Source of the DNA: Sphingomonas sp. CCH9-E2 | GTDB taxonomy: Bacteria; Pseudomonadota; Alphaproteobacteria; Sphingomonadales; Sphingomonadaceae | Length of the DNA: 7,636 nt | NCBI RefSeq assembly: GCF_001557215.1 | Contig: NZ_LSJM01000300.1 | Location: forward strand, 1-7,636 | Reading direction: 5' to 3' | Shown: piece by piece, positions 5,906-7,636 of the stretch | Position numbering within the stretch: the stretch's first letter is position 1 | Layout: every line of letters starts with the position of its first letter | Made by a program: the position numbers and the translations under genes | Notes under the pieces: model-generated | Database searches by the model: none | What the model saw: only the letters and a program-made list of their open reading frames with translations | Told to the model about the DNA's origin: nothing

Positions 5906-6741
5906 TTCTGCTCCCCGTGATGGTCGTGGCTCGCCGCAGCTTCGGGAAGCGGGCGCACCCAGATGTTGCGGAACGATACCGGCGAATTGTGATCCTGAAG
6001 CTGGATGGGCGCGGCGTCGCCATGCGCCTGATACTTGGCGACCTGTCGCCACACCGTCGTGCCACGCCAGGGTTGGCGGTTCTGCACCAGCACGCCGTTC
6101 AGGAAGGCGGTGATATATGCCGGGCGCAGCAGCTTCCCGTCCGCGGCGAAGCGCGGGCGTTCGAACACGATGTCATAGCTCTGCCACTCGCCGGGCGCGC
6201 GCGACGGGTTCACCAGCGGCGGCGTGCTGCCATAGATCGCGCCGACCGTGCCATCGGCATAGGTTGGGTTGTTATAGCCGTCGAGGATCTGGATTTCGTA
6301 GCGCTGCATGAACCAGATGCCGCTGTTGCCGCGATCCTGCGAGCTTTTCTCGGGCGGGTTCGGCGAGCGGAATTCGAGGTGCAGCTGGACGTCGCCGAAG
6401 CTCACCTTGCTGATCAGCGCATTCTCGCCCCCGCCGCCGGTGCGGGGACGTGACGTGACGGCACCATCGGCAACCGTCCACGGCGTGTGCTGCGGCTGCC
6501 ACGCGTCGAGCGATGTGCCGGCGAACAGCACGATCGCGTCCGACGGCGCGCCGCCGGGCTGGGCGGCGGGAGTTACGACGGTGGGATGCGGACGATCCGC
6601 GTCATGCACCTTCCAGTTGGTGCCGGGGATCACCGGCGTATCGCGAAAGCCGGGCTTTTCCTGCGCCGGGGCCGAACCGCTCGCCGCAGCCAATGCCAGC
6701 GCCGATATGGGCAGAGTCAGTTTCACGCGCTTCCCCTTCAT
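5902..6741 (-). CDS. Secreted DUF1080 protein (3-keto-disaccharide hydrolase family)
   Basis: This 279-residue protein has an N-terminal signal (basic MKGKR, hydrophobic core 10-20, cleavage probably after A24-P25-A26); it looks Sec-type rather than twin-arginine. The jelly-roll DUF1080 domain spans about 69-265, with family motifs IVLFAGTSLDAWQ (70-82), GNSGIWFMQRYEIQILD (138-154), GAIYG (167-171), GEWQSYDIVF (184-193), ITAFLNGVLVQN (210-221) and the final LQDHNSPVSFRNIWVRPL (248-265). The family includes enzymes that break the glycosidic bond of 3-keto-glycosides by elimination and hydration, which fits a GMC 3-dehydrogenase in the same operon. Exact activity (hydrolase, eliminase or hydratase) cannot be told from sequence. 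The tail (271-279) is His-rich (SHDHHGEQK). ATG 6741 overlaps the upstream stop by 4 nt. Confidence 0.9.
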   Translation of the reverse strand: MKGKRVKLTLPISALALAAASGSAPAQEKPGFRDTPVIPGTNWKVHDADRPHPTVVTPAAQPGGAPSDAIVLFAGTSLDAWQPQHTPWTVADGAVTSRPRTGGGGENALISKVSFGDVQLHLEFRSPNPPEKSSQDRGNSGIWFMQRYEIQILDGYNNPTYADGTVGAIYGSTPPLVNPSRAPGEWQSYDIVFERPRFAADGKLLRPAYITAFLNGVLVQNRQPWRGTTVWRQVAKYQAHGDAAPIQLQDHNSPVSFRNIWVRPLPEAAASHDHHGEQK

Positions 6742-7636
6742 GCCGCGTCGATCGCGCGATAGGCGGCGAGCAGGCGCTCCTCGCCCGCGCGGCCTTCGAC
6801 CGAATTGCCGTGTTCCATGCCGATCACCCCGGCAAAGCGCTTCGCACGCAGCCAGCGGACGATGTTGGCATAGTTGATCTCGCCCGTGCCCGGCTCCTTG
6901 CGGCCCGGATTGTCACCGAACTGGAGATAGGCGATCTCGCTCCAGCAGCTGTCCAGCGTGCGGACCAGATGCCCCGCCTGAATCTGTTCGTGATAGAGAT
7001 CGGCGAGGATCTTCACCGCCGGACTGTCGACGCCGCGCGCCACCGCATAGCCCTGTGGCACGGTCTGCAGGAACACGCCGGGATGATCGACGAGCGTGTT
7101 GAGCGGCTCCATCACCATCACGAGCCCATGCGGCGCGACGATGTCGGCGGCGCGGCGCATCGTGTCGATCACCCGACCGGTCTGGATGTCGATCGGCACA
7201 CGACGGTCGAGAAAGCCGGGGACCACGGTCATCCACTTGGCATTGAGGCGCTTGGCGACGTCGATCGACGCGCGGATATCGGCGAGGAAAGCGGTGCGGT
7301 CGCCATCGTCATTCGCGCCGAGCACCGGCCGCGACTGCGCCCATTTGGGCATCGACGCGACGAACACACCCATCGTCATCCCGCGTTGCTGCAGCGCGCG
7401 CGCTATCGCGACCTGCTCTTCGACCGGCCGACCGGCGGCTTCATTGTCCTCCCAGGCGGTGAAGCCCTGATCGGCGGCAAACGCGATCTGTTCAAGCCGG
7501 TGGCCCCGGCTCGCAAAACTGCCCTCATGCGGCGCGAAGCCGAGCGAGAAGCGCGACGCGTTCGATTGTCTCGCGACGCTCGGCATTGCCGCCGCGCCCG
7601 CCACGGCGGCACCGGCGGCAAGGAGGAAGCGCCGCG
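6738..7636 (-). CDS. Tat-exported hydroxypyruvate-isomerase-like TIM-barrel protein (5' end beyond window)
   Basis: The frame is open to the right edge: the first visible residues are RRFLLAAGAAVAGAAA, a twin-arginine signal whose start codon lies outside. The GTG at 7604 inside this signal is therefore not the start. Cleavage is likely near SVA|RQS. The 298 visible residues form a TIM barrel of the Hyi/xylose-isomerase-like type. Counting from the first visible Arg, E176 sits in VMEPLN, D212 and H215 in ADLYHEQ, Q238 in YLQFGDNPGR, with EPGTGEINY following, and E274 in GMEHGNS; the E/D/Q/E set corresponds to the expected metal-binding site. Hydroxypyruvate isomerases are normally cytosolic, so the exported form probably acts on another keto- or aldo-sugar; that is inference. 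It is the first visible gene of the operon, and its TGA overlaps the DUF1080 ATG. Confidence 0.87.
   Translation of the reverse strand, partial: RRFLLAAGAAVAGAAAMPSVARQSNASRFSLGFAPHEGSFASRGHRLEQIAFAADQGFTAWEDNEAAGRPVEEQVAIARALQQRGMTMGVFVASMPKWAQSRPVLGANDDGDRTAFLADIRASIDVAKRLNAKWMTVVPGFLDRRVPIDIQTGRVIDTMRRAADIVAPHGLVMVMEPLNTLVDHPGVFLQTVPQGYAVARGVDSPAVKILADLYHEQIQAGHLVRTLDSCWSEIAYLQFGDNPGRKEPGTGEINYANIVRWLRAKRFAGVIGMEHGNSVEGRAGEERLLAAYRAIDAA

Noticed and set aside
5906..6052. N-terminal extension of the gluconate 2-dehydrogenase subunit 3-like frame
   Set aside because: These 49 codons lie inside the DUF1080 gene in another frame, and the Tat signal begins at ATG 5905.
5430..6113. A plus-strand frame spanning the small-subunit and DUF1080 junction
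   Set aside because: It crosses two real genes with a well-formed ATGA junction, and its translation shows no motif.
1..7636. CRISPR arrays, insertion sequences, phage, toxin-antitoxin or defence genes
   Set aside because: I saw no spaced direct repeats, transposase motifs or defence-type domains. All long stretches are explained by the listed genes.

Overview
The window is GC-rich DNA from what looks like a sphingomonad-type alphaproteobacterium. This rests on the GC3-biased codons, a textbook alphaproteobacterial EcfG-type general-stress promoter (GGAAC-N17-CGTT), a MarR regulator divergent from a branched-chain aminotransferase, and several Tat-exported sugar enzymes. The assignment is inferred from style and content, not from a marker gene.

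Left third (1-2570), housekeeping and stress: the 3' end of proC (proline biosynthesis); a hemerythrin/HHE-domain protein with a Gly/Ala-rich hydrophobic N-terminal segment behind the EcfG promoter; a MarR-family regulator convergent with it (2-nt gap); and, divergent from marR across only about 40 bp, ilvE (branched-chain aminotransferase) starting at a GTG.

Middle (2571-2810): a nearly perfect 33-bp-arm inverted repeat, a small intrinsic-terminator-like hairpin with a TCTTTT tail, and a tRNA-Gln(UUG) gene with encoded CCA. The tRNA ends 9 nt from the stop codon of the operon coming from the right.

Right two thirds (2811-7636, all minus strand, read right to left): a five-gene operon that continues past the right edge. 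In order it encodes a Tat-exported hydroxypyruvate-isomerase-like TIM barrel, a secreted DUF1080 (3-keto-disaccharide hydrolase family) protein, a Tat-exported gluconate-2-dehydrogenase-subunit-3-like small subunit, a second Tat-exported TIM-barrel isomerase/epimerase, and a signal-less GMC flavoprotein dehydrogenase with a C-x5-C-x3-C Fe-S-type motif. The first four genes are joined by three consecutive 4-nt ATGA stop/start overlaps.

The best reading of the operon is a periplasmic oxidative deglycosylation pathway. The GMC enzyme, probably carried out by its Tat-tagged small subunit, would oxidise a glycoside at C3. The DUF1080 protein would eliminate/hydrolyse the 3-keto-glycoside. The two TIM-barrel enzymes would epimerise or isomerise the keto-sugar products. 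The families are clear; the substrate and the exact reactions are inference. No cytochrome, transporter or regulator for the operon lies in the window.
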